Shown: positions 9,350 through 19,305 of the stretch, one piece after another
How positions within the stretch are numbered: the first letter of the stretch is position 1
Layout of the letters: every line of letters starts with the position of its first letter
Source of the DNA: Lewinellaceae bacterium
GTDB lineage: Bacteria > Bacteroidota > Bacteroidia > Chitinophagales > Saprospiraceae
DNA: 64,000 nucleotides
NCBI GenBank assembly: GCA_024644235.1
Contig: JAHELJ010000017.1
Coordinates: 1 to 64,000 of the forward strand
Direction of reading: 5' to 3'
The notes under the pieces: model-generated
The model's database searches: none
What the model was told of the DNA's origin: nothing
The model's input: only the letters and a program-made list of their open reading frames with translations
Translations under genes and position numbers: made by a program

Positions 9350-9478
9350 AATTTTGTGTTTTCTGGTTAGTAATAGGCACCTGCCCTCTCAGCCTCTACA
9401 GGAAGCAAGTCTATCAGATCAATAGTATACTTGAGCGAAAGAAATGTGAGTGTATTCGTGAAGCATTTTTGATGCCAA

Positions 9479-9922
9479 TCAATCGAGCTTGAAAGCGATG
9501 GGCGCGCTAAATTCACTGACAATAGGTTTACCCTGTAATTTAGCAGGAATCCACCTCTCCTCCCTCTCATTCATCAGCCCAAAGATACGTTCCACTTCCT
9601 CGCCAGTAACTAACCCCAGGTCACGGACAGCCTGTATGTTTGAAAGAAAGCCCTTTTCATCAACAAGAAATCGAACTACAACAAATCCCTCCACTCCTTT
9701 TCGACGGGCTTCTTTGGGATATTTCAGATGCTTATATACAAACTTAAGCATGGCTTTCGTGGCACAATCCAGGCGCTTTTCGACGGCCCACTTTGCTTTT
9801 TCGCAGCCAGGAAATCGAGCCAGTTCATCTGGTTGCTCCAAATGAATCACATTCTGCGCCATAGCAGATGACAGTCCAATAAACAACCCCACCAATATCT
9901 GGTAAAGTATTCTCAATTTCAT
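9479..9922 (-). CDS. Exported TonB C-terminal domain protein
   Basis: A signal peptide (MKLRILYQILVGLFIGLSSAMA, Gln-Asn start) precedes a single TonB-C domain: FPGCE, CATKAMLKFVYKHLKYP, EARRKGVEGFVVVRFLVDE and the terminal GKPIVSEFSAPIAFKL. There is no N-terminal membrane anchor or proline-rich spacer, so unlike true TonB energy transducers it is probably a free periplasmic protein. This stand-alone architecture is common in Bacteroidota, often as the sensor end of larger proteins. At 147 residues it appears complete. Confidence 0.85.
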   Translation of the reverse strand: MKLRILYQILVGLFIGLSSAMAQNVIHLEQPDELARFPGCEKAKWAVEKRLDCATKAMLKFVYKHLKYPKEARRKGVEGFVVVRFLVDEKGFLSNIQAVRDLGLVTGEEVERIFGLMNEREERWIPAKLQGKPIVSEFSAPIAFKLD

Positions 9923-10005
9923 GACCTTGATTTCCTACAAATTAATGAAAGGATTTGTCGACTGCTCAATCCTCGAATATCCAAAGATGGTGTTATGAAG
10001 CAGGA

Positions 10006-13000
10006 CTAGCCTCTTAACTCTAGAATTCGGATCTCCACCCGCTGATTCCTTCTACGCCCGTCGGCAGTGTCATTGGTTGCTATCGGTTGTCTTTTCCCGT
10101 AGCCTTTATAATACACTCGACGTCCGGAAATCCCCTTCCTGGTAAGGAAAAGAGCAACATTTCGTGCTCTTTCAGTACTGAGGCTATCGCAGAATTCGTG
10201 TGGCGGTATCCCGTTGGTATGCCCCTCGACCTGAACAACAATTTCAGGATTGTCGGATAGAAAAGTATATAACTCCTCCAAAACGGGGACAGAGGATTCG
10301 GTGATTGTCGCACTGTCTGCATCAAACTGAAGCTGTTCCATTTTCACAACCTGCCCGTGCCTCAACCTTCCCGCTGTCAAAGCAGGTAAAATTTTCTTCT
10401 TTGTCTCAAACGTAGCAGTTGCCGTACATCCCGCCTCGTCTGTCACGGAAACTGAATGTAGCCCTACAGGGAGATCATCCACCTCCAATGTAGTTGCTCC
10501 ATGATCCCATAAGTAAGTGTACTGTCCAGTACCTCCACTAACATTTAACTTTGCTTTTCCATTGCTCGTACTTTCATCTGTAGCAGCTCGAAGATCTGTT
10601 ACTTCTAGACTTAAGCTTGGCGGCTGGGTGACACGAAATTCAGAGGTTGTAGCATTCCCGGCGGCATCCTTCACAGAAACCTGGTAAACTCCCGCCTTCA
10701 CATTTCTGATTTCCTGCCCTTCCAATCCACTCTCACCCCAGTCAAATTCGAATGGACCCTTACCCCCAATCACCTCCACTATACCGGCGCCAGTTGCGTC
10801 TCCATTACACTGGATCTGGGCCGTCTGCTTGACACTGGCTACCAGATCTAAAATATTCTCCTTAACCTCAACTGCAGCCTCAGCTCTACATCCCGCTTCA
10901 TCCGTGACAGTTACTCGATGAACACCAGGGGCCAATCCAGTAGCTCTCGAGCTCCTTTCTCCATTATCCCACTGAAATTGATATTCACCAGTTCCGCCCT
11001 GCACAAGAGCAAGAGCTTCCCCATCAGCACCATCGGTGCTGGCCGGAGCCTCCACCCGTGCATTCACCTCCAGTGATAAGGGTTGAGTGAGATTTACTGA
11101 AACTACTTGCTCGTTTCCAACGGCATCGGTCACGGTGACTTCATATTTTCCAGCGACAAGATCGCTGACTTGTTGGCCAGATATCTTATCATCGCTCCAC
11201 ACAAACTGGTAGGGTGCCTTGCCGCCATTTATTTGCAAGTTCAGTGCCCCATTGTTATCTCCATGACAAAGGAGTTCTTGGCTGACTTCCAACGAAGCCT
11301 CCAGGGCAATAATATCTTCTGTAATATCAAATTGAACTATTTGTTCACAACCTACGGCGTCACTTACAGTCACCTGGTGAATACCTGGAGCCAATGATAC
11401 TGCCTGGTCGGTTGTTTCGCCATTGTCCCAGCTATAGGTGTACGGACCTCTACCACCTCGCACCTGTACGGTGGCCTGTCCATCCTGATTGTTTGTAGTG
11501 GCCGCTGCATCAACCCGTACTTCTGCTACTAACTCCGACGGTTCCTCCAACTCGATCGAAGCCGAGCCAATGTTGCCAGCAGCATCCGTCACCGTCAGTG
11601 CGTAGGTTCCAGCCGCCAATCCAGATGCATGCCCGCCCCGAATGGAAGGATCACTCCAGGCAAATTCGAAAGGTTTTTTCCCTCCCTCAATAATAATTTC
11701 CAAGGTTGCCTTCTTATCTCCAAAGCACTGATTGGAAGTCTGCTCATTTATTCTAACAGCTAACGGAAGCACATTTTCTGGAATCTGAAATTCGGTACTA
11801 GCAGCACAGCCATTGACATCAGCTACTTTCAAAGAGTACTTACCAGCACCTAGATTCTGAACATTTGGACCGTTGGTACCGTCACTCCAGGTGAAGGTGT
11901 AGGGTTCCACCCCGCCTCTGGCAGTGGCAGTTGCAGCTCCATTTTCCTGTTCCGTTGTAGCCGGGATAATGTCAGTGACTGAGATCCTTAGTTCTTCAGG
12001 TTCCAAAAGTTCGATGTAAGATGTCGCTCTCATTCCCAGATCATCAGTGACTGTGACTCTATATTCTCCCGGTTTAAGTGCAGTAGCTATTGAGCCCGAG
12101 ATTTGCGTATTACTCCAGTCAAAGGTATATGGACCCTGGCCTCCCGTTACCTGCACTTCCAACTCTCCACTCGATGATGCGAAGCAATCCACTGGTTTGG
12201 TCACCTCCATCTTCACCACGAGGTCTGCAATTTCCCTGACGATATCTATTTCAGCCGTTGCTGAGCAACCATTTTCATCCGTGACAGTCACCCGATGTAT
12301 TCCCGCAGATAATCTCTCAGCATCTGCTCTGCGTTCACCATTATCCCATTGAAAAGAGTACTCTGGTACTCCGCCTTCCACCTGAACGGAAGCAGCAGCA
12401 TCAGAATTTCCTTCCGGGCTTTCCTGACGGGTTTGCTCCACTGTAAGAGTCAATCGTGGATTCGGGACGATCCCTCTGGCGATCTTCGATTTACCGCCGC
12501 TGTCAGTCACGGTCACCATGTATGTACCCGCAGATAATCCGGTCCTGGTAGCACCCTGTTGGCCATCATCCCAAGTATAGGTATAGGGGGCCTGGCCTCC
12601 ATTGATATGAACAGCGAGCGCAGCATCATTATCCAAGTTTCCCTCACAAGACAAGGGTTTCTCCAGAAGGCATGTCACTGTAAGCGCTGAGGCTTTCTCG
12701 ATTAGATATAATCCCTTGTCATCTGTGCCTACCCATACAGCTCCTTCATCATCCACCGCAATGCAATTCACGAATGAACTCGTAAAATAATCCGCTCCAT
12801 CAAAGGTTTTATAAGCTCCTGAAGCAACATCGTACATCGTTAACTGTTCTGAGGCTATCCAGAGCCTCCCATCCTTATCAAAAGCAATGTCTTCTATATT
12901 TCCCTCAGTCAATTCTGCCGGGAGATCCAGTCGGTTCCAATTGTCTTCTTCATCAACAACCCATATCAGGTCTTCAGACAGCAGCCAGACATCCTGACCA

Positions 13001-13590
13001 TTACTGGTAATCGCTTGAAAGCGGAAGTATTTTTCTTCCAATCCCCATCGCAAGTTCTTACCCACCAACACTCCGTCTTCCGTACCAACCCAATGTCGAC
13101 CTACCCGGTCTACAAAAATAGTGTTGACGTGATCAGAGCGCATTCTGGTGTTGCGGGTATTGAATCGCTTCACCATTTTGAACTTTGGCTCCATCCAGAA
13201 AAGGAATAGACCGTTATTACGGGTTCCGATCCACAATTCATCCATTTCGTGATTAAAGAAAGCAGCCGTGATCTCATCTCCCGAACTGAGAATGCCACCC
13301 AATTCCGATTCTAGCAGTGACCTTTCCACTCGAAGATCTTTGTTACCATCCGGTATTTGCAGGATAGACATCTCTCCTTCTTTGAGGTCGACAGGTGTGG
13401 CCAAATCAGCTGCGTGAACAACGAAGAGACCTTCCTCGTTGCTCACCCATTTCTTGTTTCCTTGGCCGATATAGATATTCTTTATTGGTACATCCCGGTC
13501 AAGGGCCGAACACCTTTCTACCACCATTTCTTCCTGAGCAGGAAGAAAACCAAGTACAAAAGAACAGAGTAGAGTAAGAAATGATCGCAT
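10006..13590 (-). CDS. Propeller / SprB-repeat / OmpA-like chimeric outer-surface protein
   Basis: The start is taken at the ATG at 13590, which gives a signal peptide (MRSFLTLLCSFVLGFLPAQ); an ATG at 13632 would add 14 residues. Three regions follow. Residues about 20-330 carry two-component-regulator-propeller-type strands (ELWIGTRNNGLFLF, RHWVGTEDGVLV, AVWVGTDDKGLYLI). Residues about 340-1075 hold ten SprB-like repeats of the YTWDDG...LSAGTYMVTVTD type. They alternate strictly between a form ending in Gly and a form ending in Gly-Cys, so the real unit is a dyad present five times. The last 110 residues are an OmpA-like peptidoglycan-binding domain (LQFDADSATI, VEGHTN, LSTERARNVALFL, NQRVEI). 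It is inferred to link the cell wall to a long exposed stalk. Confidence 0.85.
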   Translation of the reverse strand: MRSFLTLLCSFVLGFLPAQEEMVVERCSALDRDVPIKNIYIGQGNKKWVSNEEGLFVVHAADLATPVDLKEGEMSILQIPDGNKDLRVERSLLESELGGILSSGDEITAAFFNHEMDELWIGTRNNGLFLFWMEPKFKMVKRFNTRNTRMRSDHVNTIFVDRVGRHWVGTEDGVLVGKNLRWGLEEKYFRFQAITSNGQDVWLLSEDLIWVVDEEDNWNRLDLPAELTEGNIEDIAFDKDGRLWIASEQLTMYDVASGAYKTFDGADYFTSSFVNCIAVDDEGAVWVGTDDKGLYLIEKASALTVTCLLEKPLSCEGNLDNDAALAVHINGGQAPYTYTWDDGQQGATRTGLSAGTYMVTVTDSGGKSKIARGIVPNPRLTLTVEQTRQESPEGNSDAAASVQVEGGVPEYSFQWDNGERRADAERLSAGIHRVTVTDENGCSATAEIDIVREIADLVVKMEVTKPVDCFASSSGELEVQVTGGQGPYTFDWSNTQISGSIATALKPGEYRVTVTDDLGMRATSYIELLEPEELRISVTDIIPATTEQENGAATATARGGVEPYTFTWSDGTNGPNVQNLGAGKYSLKVADVNGCAASTEFQIPENVLPLAVRINEQTSNQCFGDKKATLEIIIEGGKKPFEFAWSDPSIRGGHASGLAAGTYALTVTDAAGNIGSASIELEEPSELVAEVRVDAAATTNNQDGQATVQVRGGRGPYTYSWDNGETTDQAVSLAPGIHQVTVSDAVGCEQIVQFDITEDIIALEASLEVSQELLCHGDNNGALNLQINGGKAPYQFVWSDDKISGQQVSDLVAGKYEVTVTDAVGNEQVVSVNLTQPLSLEVNARVEAPASTDGADGEALALVQGGTGEYQFQWDNGERSSRATGLAPGVHRVTVTDEAGCRAEAAVEVKENILDLVASVKQTAQIQCNGDATGAGIVEVIGGKGPFEFDWGESGLEGQEIRNVKAGVYQVSVKDAAGNATTSEFRVTQPPSLSLEVTDLRAATDESTSNGKAKLNVSGGTGQYTYLWDHGATTLEVDDLPVGLHSVSVTDEAGCTATATFETKKKILPALTAGRLRHGQVVKMEQLQFDADSATITESSVPVLEELYTFLSDNPEIVVQVEGHTNGIPPHEFCDSLSTERARNVALFLTRKGISGRRVYYKGYGKRQPIATNDTADGRRRNQRVEIRILELRG

Positions 13591-13778
13591 AGAACTAAAA
13601 TTGCCCAAAAATACAAATTCGTCTCTCCTCATCCAGAGGACGATTGAACTCCGGTAACGCTACAAATACCTTTCGTTCAAATCAACGAAAAAAAAGGCTC
13701 AATTATTTACTTGCAAAAGGTCTGCCAGAGCGGGCTGCAACAAGATCAAACGTCTCCCAGGCGTTTATTTAAGGTGCC

Positions 13779-16142
13779 TCAGCGAATAAAGAATCGTCCC
13801 GCCTTGGACGACGTTCCGGCATCCGTGGTGGTATAAAAATATACTCCTGATGACCAATTTGATACATCAATCGTGATCTGCTCATTCAATGGATAAACTC
13901 CCATTAGCTCTCCAATGGAATTGTAGACTTGTACAGACTTATTCAGTTGCTGATTTGCTCTAAGTGTCATCTGAGTAGAAGCTGGGTTGGGATAACTAAT
14001 GATTTCAAAACCATCCTTTTCCAACTCGTGACTAGCCGTGGTGATCCCTGCTGAATACTCCAAAATTTTGATGTCGTCAAGGTAAATGCCATCCCGGCTG
14101 TCATTGTTTGTTGATACCATTGAGAACCTTATGGTAATTTCCTCACCAATATACTCCGACAAGCTAATCTCCTCCGTGATCCAAGAAAGCTGTCTGCCGG
14201 CATAGACGGGACTGCCTTCTCGCTGGCTCGGTAACCCGATTTTTGAGTAATTCCCACACAGTGGCGTATAGGTTGAGCCATCGGTTGAAATCTCAACTAG
14301 CATGTAATCAAACCGGTATTGTATATCCCAGCGGCCCTTGAATGTTAGCACTGCAGAATCACCTTGATTGAGTAGAATCGGTGTATTTAAGGTAAGATCA
14401 TTGGTTGTGTATGGAATGTAGTTTCCTCTTGGACTGTCTGTAAGGCTCGATGGGAATGAATAATAGGTCGAAGTAGTTTCTTCCCAGGCAGCACCTAATC
14501 CGGTAGATTTCCAATGATCAATCTCACCATCACTTTCAAAAGCAAATCGCGGACTGCGGTAAACTTTGGTGATTGTGTCCTTTTTGATATAGCTCCCGTT
14601 GTCTACAGAATAGACAAATCGAATCTGTTCTCCGTCCTTTATATTAGGGCTTACTTGATACTCGAAAAAATCCTGTTGACTGGAAAACACATCGAGAATG
14701 AAGAACTTAGAATTTCTCTCTATTTCGATATTGTCACTCAACGGCGTAATGGAAATCTGCAAACCAACCTCTTCGAATCCCAGTTTAGTAAGTCGAAAAG
14801 GAAGTTCACCCTTCAAAGAGGTCAAGAATGATTCAGATTCATCGATAATCATCCCTGAATTGAGGAGAAAAAATGCTGCGTCCAAATTCTGTTTTAGGGA
14901 AGATTTACACAAATACTCGACGTCAGCGGCATCAGGCCAGAATCCATGCTCCTCTAATCCCACCTCCGGAGTAAGTGAAAAAATTTGATCCTTGTCACCT
15001 TGCTCACCGTACATCCAGTCGTCAGAATCACCATTGGTGTAGTATGACACTGTTTCGAGCCCGGTACCGTATACGTAGCGGTTTTCACGGGTCAATAGTA
15101 GTGCCAGTTCTTGGTAAGTTTCCAAGTGCTCAGCTGGATCGTCGGTATACCCATATGGGTAGATCAAGAAGCCTCCGTAAGAATGATAATTCAGAGCGAT
15201 CTTAAAGTCATGAGCAAGAACAAAGGATCGGACTGCCTGGGTTTCCGGCTCAGAAAATGGCGCTGGACCACGATACACTTCTGATTCGGTATTTTCTGAT
15301 GACCCGACATTATCTAACCCCCATTTAAATCCATAGTTTCGATTGAGGTCTACTCCAAAGCTGCCATCTCCATTATCTCTCCTGTTCTTTCGCCATAAAC
15401 CGCCTCCAAGGGGATGGGTGGCCTGATTATAAACATAGCCGTCTGGATTAATGCACGGCAGGAAATACAATTCGGTATTCTGCAGGAGGAACCTGATTGA
15501 ATTATCAGATTCGTAGTTCTCCAGGATGTACCACATGAAATAGATCAATTGGGTTAAACTCACCGGTTCACGGGCATGATGTAACGCGGTATATAATATC
15601 TCTGGCTCATCTTCATCGAGTCCTGGATTATCGGAAATCCTCACCCAGTGTATAGGACGCCCTTCGTGGGTGCGAAAGTCTCCAACTTCCTGGACCGTCG
15701 TTATAAGTTGTGGATACTGAAGGGCCATCAGGTCCAACTGCAGCAACATCTCCTCATACGTGTAGTTGCCCTTGAGTGTGCCAGGTAAATAGTTTTCTGG
15801 TGTGTGGTATGGAAAGTCGGATAAACTTTGGATGCATGCAGCATTGTTTCGGTGGTGGTCGCGGTGCGTAAAGCTGCCACTCAGGTAGAAAGCTTCAGCG
15901 TCTTCAGCGAGAACATTCACCTCAAAACCGGCTTCCCTTGCAATCCTTAGCTCGTATTGAGAAAAGTCGCCTTCGATATAGTTGGATCCGCCATGAACAT
16001 GGTCCACGGCTATTCCCAGGGCGGCAAGTCTGCCTAGATCTTCAAAAGTGGAAATAATTCGGGCCCGGGAATAGTCCTGGCCGGTAGCCACTATTGAAAC
16101 CAGGGCCATAAAGCAGACAAGTGTCCATCTCAATTTCTTCAC
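13779..16142 (-). CDS. Secreted M14 zinc carboxypeptidase with type IX sorting domain
   Basis: The catalytic domain shows H189-A-R-E192 (LHHAREP), the LNRNYGF motif, the third zinc ligand H320 in NYHSYGG and the general base E393 in SLTPEVG, numbering from the GTG at 16142. All M14 key residues are present. It should cleave C-terminal residues from peptides outside the cell. A beta-sandwich region follows, then a C-terminal type A-like sorting domain (SYPNPASTQMTL, VYNSIGELMG, SSGVYFY, GRFFIR), which marks it as type IX cargo. GTG 16142 is chosen because the signal peptide KKLRWTLVCFMALVSIVATG begins there; an ATG at 16232 would add 30 residues that do not fit a signal peptide. Confidence 0.93.
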   Translation of the reverse strand: MKKLRWTLVCFMALVSIVATGQDYSRARIISTFEDLGRLAALGIAVDHVHGGSNYIEGDFSQYELRIAREAGFEVNVLAEDAEAFYLSGSFTHRDHHRNNAACIQSLSDFPYHTPENYLPGTLKGNYTYEEMLLQLDLMALQYPQLITTVQEVGDFRTHEGRPIHWVRISDNPGLDEDEPEILYTALHHAREPVSLTQLIYFMWYILENYESDNSIRFLLQNTELYFLPCINPDGYVYNQATHPLGGGLWRKNRRDNGDGSFGVDLNRNYGFKWGLDNVGSSENTESEVYRGPAPFSEPETQAVRSFVLAHDFKIALNYHSYGGFLIYPYGYTDDPAEHLETYQELALLLTRENRYVYGTGLETVSYYTNGDSDDWMYGEQGDKDQIFSLTPEVGLEEHGFWPDAADVEYLCKSSLKQNLDAAFFLLNSGMIIDESESFLTSLKGELPFRLTKLGFEEVGLQISITPLSDNIEIERNSKFFILDVFSSQQDFFEYQVSPNIKDGEQIRFVYSVDNGSYIKKDTITKVYRSPRFAFESDGEIDHWKSTGLGAAWEETTSTYYSFPSSLTDSPRGNYIPYTTNDLTLNTPILLNQGDSAVLTFKGRWDIQYRFDYMLVEISTDGSTYTPLCGNYSKIGLPSQREGSPVYAGRQLSWITEEISLSEYIGEEITIRFSMVSTNNDSRDGIYLDDIKILEYSAGITTASHELEKDGFEIISYPNPASTQMTLRANQQLNKSVQVYNSIGELMGVYPLNEQITIDVSNWSSGVYFYTTTDAGTSSKAGRFFIR

Positions 16143-16396
16143 ATTCAAAAGGTCGTTCTTGGTAAATCGGCGGTAAAGATAAATTATCTGATGTTTCAAA
16201 AAAGCCAGTTCACCGACAAAATTAAAAATCATGGATTAATATATTAAATAGAATCATTATATGAATATAAGAACATTGGTCCAGACTTTATTCTTGGCAA
16301 TAAATTGAAGTCATATCAGAAAGTGATAAATCTCATGCCAGTTTGATGGCAAGGGCATGGCCTCTTTGCATAAATTGAAGGTAAAGACCGCTGCCC

Positions 16397-17014
16397 ATGG
16401 ATGCATCGCAGATAGTGCTTGTAAATTGGCCGGACTTCATCTCACTTACAGTAAGATTTACGTTGAATTTGATACCGGCCATTCTTATTGTACGCTATAT
16501 CTATTTCTCACGTTACCATCGCACCGAGTACATGTTTACCTATCTGCTTTTCAACATCCTGATATTCTTCATCTGTTCATTCCTTCAGAACGCTAAGTTG
16601 AGTATAGGATTTGGTTTTGGTCTCTTTGCTGTGTTTGGCATAATCCGGTATAGGACAATGACGGTAAGCATCAGGGAAATGACCTATTTATTCATTGTTA
16701 TTGCCCTGGCCCTTCTAAACGCTCTGGCCGATATTCAGATCGGATTACTCACAATCTTACTAACCAATATTATCATTGTGGCTGCAACCTACATCCTTGA
16801 GAGGCAGTTCCTCCTGGAAACTTCGGTGATGAAAGTCCTGGCTTATGAGCGCCTTGATCTGCTAACTCAAGCAAACTACCCTGCCCTTCTCAAGGATTTA
16901 CGCCAAAAGACTGGATTGGATGTGAGAAAAGTTACTTTGCAGGAAGTTGATGCCTTGCAGAAAACAGCGACTTTAAAAGTAGTTTATAAGGATCCTGAAT
17001 ATGATGATTATTAA
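16397..17014 (+). CDS. DUF4956 family membrane protein
   Basis: Four predicted transmembrane segments in the first 135 residues (LTVRFTLNLIPAILIV, TYLLFNILIFFICSFL, FGLFAVFGII, a long segment from YLFIVIALALLNAL to IIIVAATYIL) are followed by a cytoplasmic tail of about 70 residues. The central FGFGLFAVFGIIRYRTMTVSIREMTYLF block is the DUF4956 signature. Function is not established; relatives are often near polymer-assembly and polyphosphate-related VTC-type genes. It converges with the sugar transferase gene, stop codons adjoining, so the two are not co-transcribed. Confidence 0.85.
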   Translation: MDASQIVLVNWPDFISLTVRFTLNLIPAILIVRYIYFSRYHRTEYMFTYLLFNILIFFICSFLQNAKLSIGFGFGLFAVFGIIRYRTMTVSIREMTYLFIVIALALLNALADIQIGLLTILLTNIIIVAATYILERQFLLETSVMKVLAYERLDLLTQANYPALLKDLRQKTGLDVRKVTLQEVDALQKTATLKVVYKDPEYDDY

Positions 17015-18433
17015 CTACTTACCCTTGCCCTGAAGAAGAACGAGAATAGTATAAAACAATATCTTGAAATCGAGTGCCAATGATGCATTTTCGATGTAGA
17101 GGATGTCAAACTTAAGACGTTGTATCATTTGATCTACGGTACTGGCATACCCATACTTCACCTGACCCCATGATGTGATACCTGGCCTTACTTTCAGCAG
17201 GTGTTTGAAGTGTGGTGCCTGCTCCATGATTTTTTCGATGTAGTAACCTCTTTCCGGGCGGGGACCCACGATTGACATCTCTCCTTTTAGCACATTCCAG
17301 AATTGCGGCAATTCATCGACACGCCATTTACGCATAGCAGCTCCGAATGGAGTACATCGATCATCGTTATCGTGTGACAGTTGCGGCCCATTTTCCTCGG
17401 CTCCGTTATGCATTGATCGAAATTTGTAAATCGTAAATGGTTTTCCGCCATATCCGATACGTTCCTGCTTATATAAAATAGGACCTGATGAAGAAAGCTT
17501 GACTCGTATAGCCAGATAAACATAAAGTGGAAAGAAGACAATCATAAAGGCCAGACTGAGCACAATATCGAAAGAACGCTTTAGGAGCCTTTGCCAGCTT
17601 GGCATCAAGCCTTGTTTGATTTCGATAAGCACGGCGCCATAAACATGATTCATTTTTACCGTGCCCAGCATGATATCATACATATCGGGAATGATTTTGA
17701 CCAAAATCCGGTCTTCAAAATCAAAGAGAATATCAAGAATACTCTTCAGTTTATTGTGCTCCGATGTTTCAATTGCCACGATTACTTCTTCGATGCCTTC
17801 GTCGCTGATAACACGGCCTAGTTCAGGAATGGTACCCAATTTTGGCAAGTAATGAGAGAGCTCATTGGAACTCTGACCGTTGGCATCAATGAATCCAAGG
17901 AAATCATAACCCAGACTTTTTCTCAGGGTGCTCATCTCCTTGTAGAGATCGACCGCTCTTTCATTCCCTCCTATTATCAAAGTGTTGTACTTCACCAGTC
18001 CTGCTTTCAGTCTGCGACTTGCCCTGGTAAGTAGAATGGATCGCGACATGGCGGTAAGGAAGAAATGGAGGAGAAAGAGAACGATAAAGGACTGAATGTA
18101 ATCCTTGTAGTTGGTTACCGCATCATCAAGAATCAGGGTAAAGAAGAGAAATAGGACCCCTATCAGACTGAGCCAAAACGTATTTGACATGGTGCTGATC
18201 CGCGATTTTCGATAGAGATCCTTGTATTCATCGAATATGGAATAGAGTAGAACCCAGCCAATTGGAATCAGGATAATCCCTATATAGAAGTTCCGATCAT
18301 CCAGCATAGAGAGATCGAATGTCAGATTTTCCTCTCTTTTACGGTAAGCAAAGAAGCAGGCCCATGCGATCATAGCCATAAGGAAATCCAAGATCCCATA
18401 TAGCAGTATATCTCTGTTCCTCCTCTTTTTCAC
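17015..18433 (-). CDS. Polyprenyl-phosphate sugar-phosphate transferase (initiating exopolysaccharide/lipid-linked glycan enzyme)
   Basis: Architecture matches the WbaP/WcaJ-type polyprenyl glycosylphosphotransferases: four or five N-terminal membrane helices, a CoA-binding-like Rossmann region (TLIIGGNERAVDLYKEM), another helix (SFDIVLSLAFMIVFFPLYV) and the catalytic bacterial sugar transferase domain. In the latter are LYKQERIGYGGKPFTIYKFR, the WRVDELPQFWNVLKGEMS motif and IVGPRPER. It transfers a sugar-1-phosphate from a nucleotide sugar to undecaprenyl phosphate, the first step in capsule or O-antigen repeat assembly. The 472-residue length is normal. It is the last gene of a minus-strand run with the lipoprotein and Gfo/Idh genes. 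The sugar cannot be told from sequence. Confidence 0.92.
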   Translation of the reverse strand: MKKRRNRDILLYGILDFLMAMIAWACFFAYRKREENLTFDLSMLDDRNFYIGIILIPIGWVLLYSIFDEYKDLYRKSRISTMSNTFWLSLIGVLFLFFTLILDDAVTNYKDYIQSFIVLFLLHFFLTAMSRSILLTRASRRLKAGLVKYNTLIIGGNERAVDLYKEMSTLRKSLGYDFLGFIDANGQSSNELSHYLPKLGTIPELGRVISDEGIEEVIVAIETSEHNKLKSILDILFDFEDRILVKIIPDMYDIMLGTVKMNHVYGAVLIEIKQGLMPSWQRLLKRSFDIVLSLAFMIVFFPLYVYLAIRVKLSSSGPILYKQERIGYGGKPFTIYKFRSMHNGAEENGPQLSHDNDDRCTPFGAAMRKWRVDELPQFWNVLKGEMSIVGPRPERGYYIEKIMEQAPHFKHLLKVRPGITSWGQVKYGYASTVDQMIQRLKFDILYIENASLALDFKILFYTILVLLQGKGK

Positions 18434-18435
18434 GG

Positions 18436-19305
18436 TCAGAAATGTAGCAATTTTATATTATCCAAATACACTGCCTGTTGTTGCAGTCCAAGGTTCTGGT
18501 CGAAGGAGGCCAAGAAAATAATCTGTATTCCCGAGGCATCAGCAATGAAAATATCCTCAGTAAAATTAACGTAGATTTTCTGCCACTTGTCATTGGGTAA
18601 CAAGACTAATTTATAAATACTCTGCGGTGCTGATACCGCACTATGGTGACGGGTTCCTACTGTCAATGGAATCTCCGAACGATAATCCAATTCGAGAAAG
18701 ACAGCAGCTCCACTGGAAGGCAGATCAGTGTAAACAGGACTAGTCGCCACCTCCATCAAAGGATGATCCATCGTTACCACCGATTTACCTGCTACACCCG
18801 ATAGGCCTCCATCAGTGATACGCACAATTCCAGTAGTGGGATCTCCATCAAGGTCTTCTCCAAAGATATTTCCTGAATCAAATCCTTCTACCCAGGCAAA
18901 ACGGACCCGTGAATCATACCTGAATACTGGATGAATATTGGCCGTTGCTAACTGTTCAAATGTGATACGATGCTCCGAAGGTTCATAGAATGGGTAGATT
19001 CCAATATCCGCTGCAATTCCATTCTCCCTGATGCCGGCAAAGACATCGATCTTAATCGATCCATCGTTCAAAAGCGGCACCCTCGAGGGAACCGGAAAGG
19101 TTCCTAAAAACAGGCTGTCTGCATAGATCCATGCTTCCGTAATCAAGTGAGTGGCTGAGCCTTCATCTGGCTGGGTAGCCAGCTCGGGTGATTCTATTAC
19201 CAGATACATTGGAAGATCAGCTTTCAGGCTGGCTTTTGAGCAGCTTGTAAGAAGGAGAATAATAAGCAAGCTTGCCTCCCTAAGCATCGACAGCTTGCGA
19301 CTCAT
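18436..19305 (-). CDS. Lipoprotein of unknown function
   Basis: A basic start and hydrophobic stretch end in a lipobox (ASLLIILLLTSC), so the protein should be lipidated. The remainder is beta-rich with a C-terminal YLDNIKLLHF typical of carbohydrate-binding jelly rolls, and an aromatic-rich middle. I do not recognise the family. The start at 19305 overlaps the Gfo/Idh gene by 26 bp; ATG 19287 is an alternative with an 8-bp overlap, and ATG 19326 would add seven residues. It lies between the sugar transferase (2 bp gap) and the oxidoreductase and is very likely in their operon. Confidence 0.75.
   Translation of the reverse strand: MSRKLSMLREASLLIILLLTSCSKASLKADLPMYLVIESPELATQPDEGSATHLITEAWIYADSLFLGTFPVPSRVPLLNDGSIKIDVFAGIRENGIAADIGIYPFYEPSEHRITFEQLATANIHPVFRYDSRVRFAWVEGFDSGNIFGEDLDGDPTTGIVRITDGGLSGVAGKSVVTMDHPLMEVATSPVYTDLPSSGAAVFLELDYRSEIPLTVGTRHHSAVSAPQSIYKLVLLPNDKWQKIYVNFTEDIFIADASGIQIIFLASFDQNLGLQQQAVYLDNIKLLHF

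Noticed and set aside
10080-13577. Open frames on the opposite strand or other frames across the SprB-repeat gene
   Set aside because: They overlap a clear, domain-rich gene throughout and show no domain of their own.
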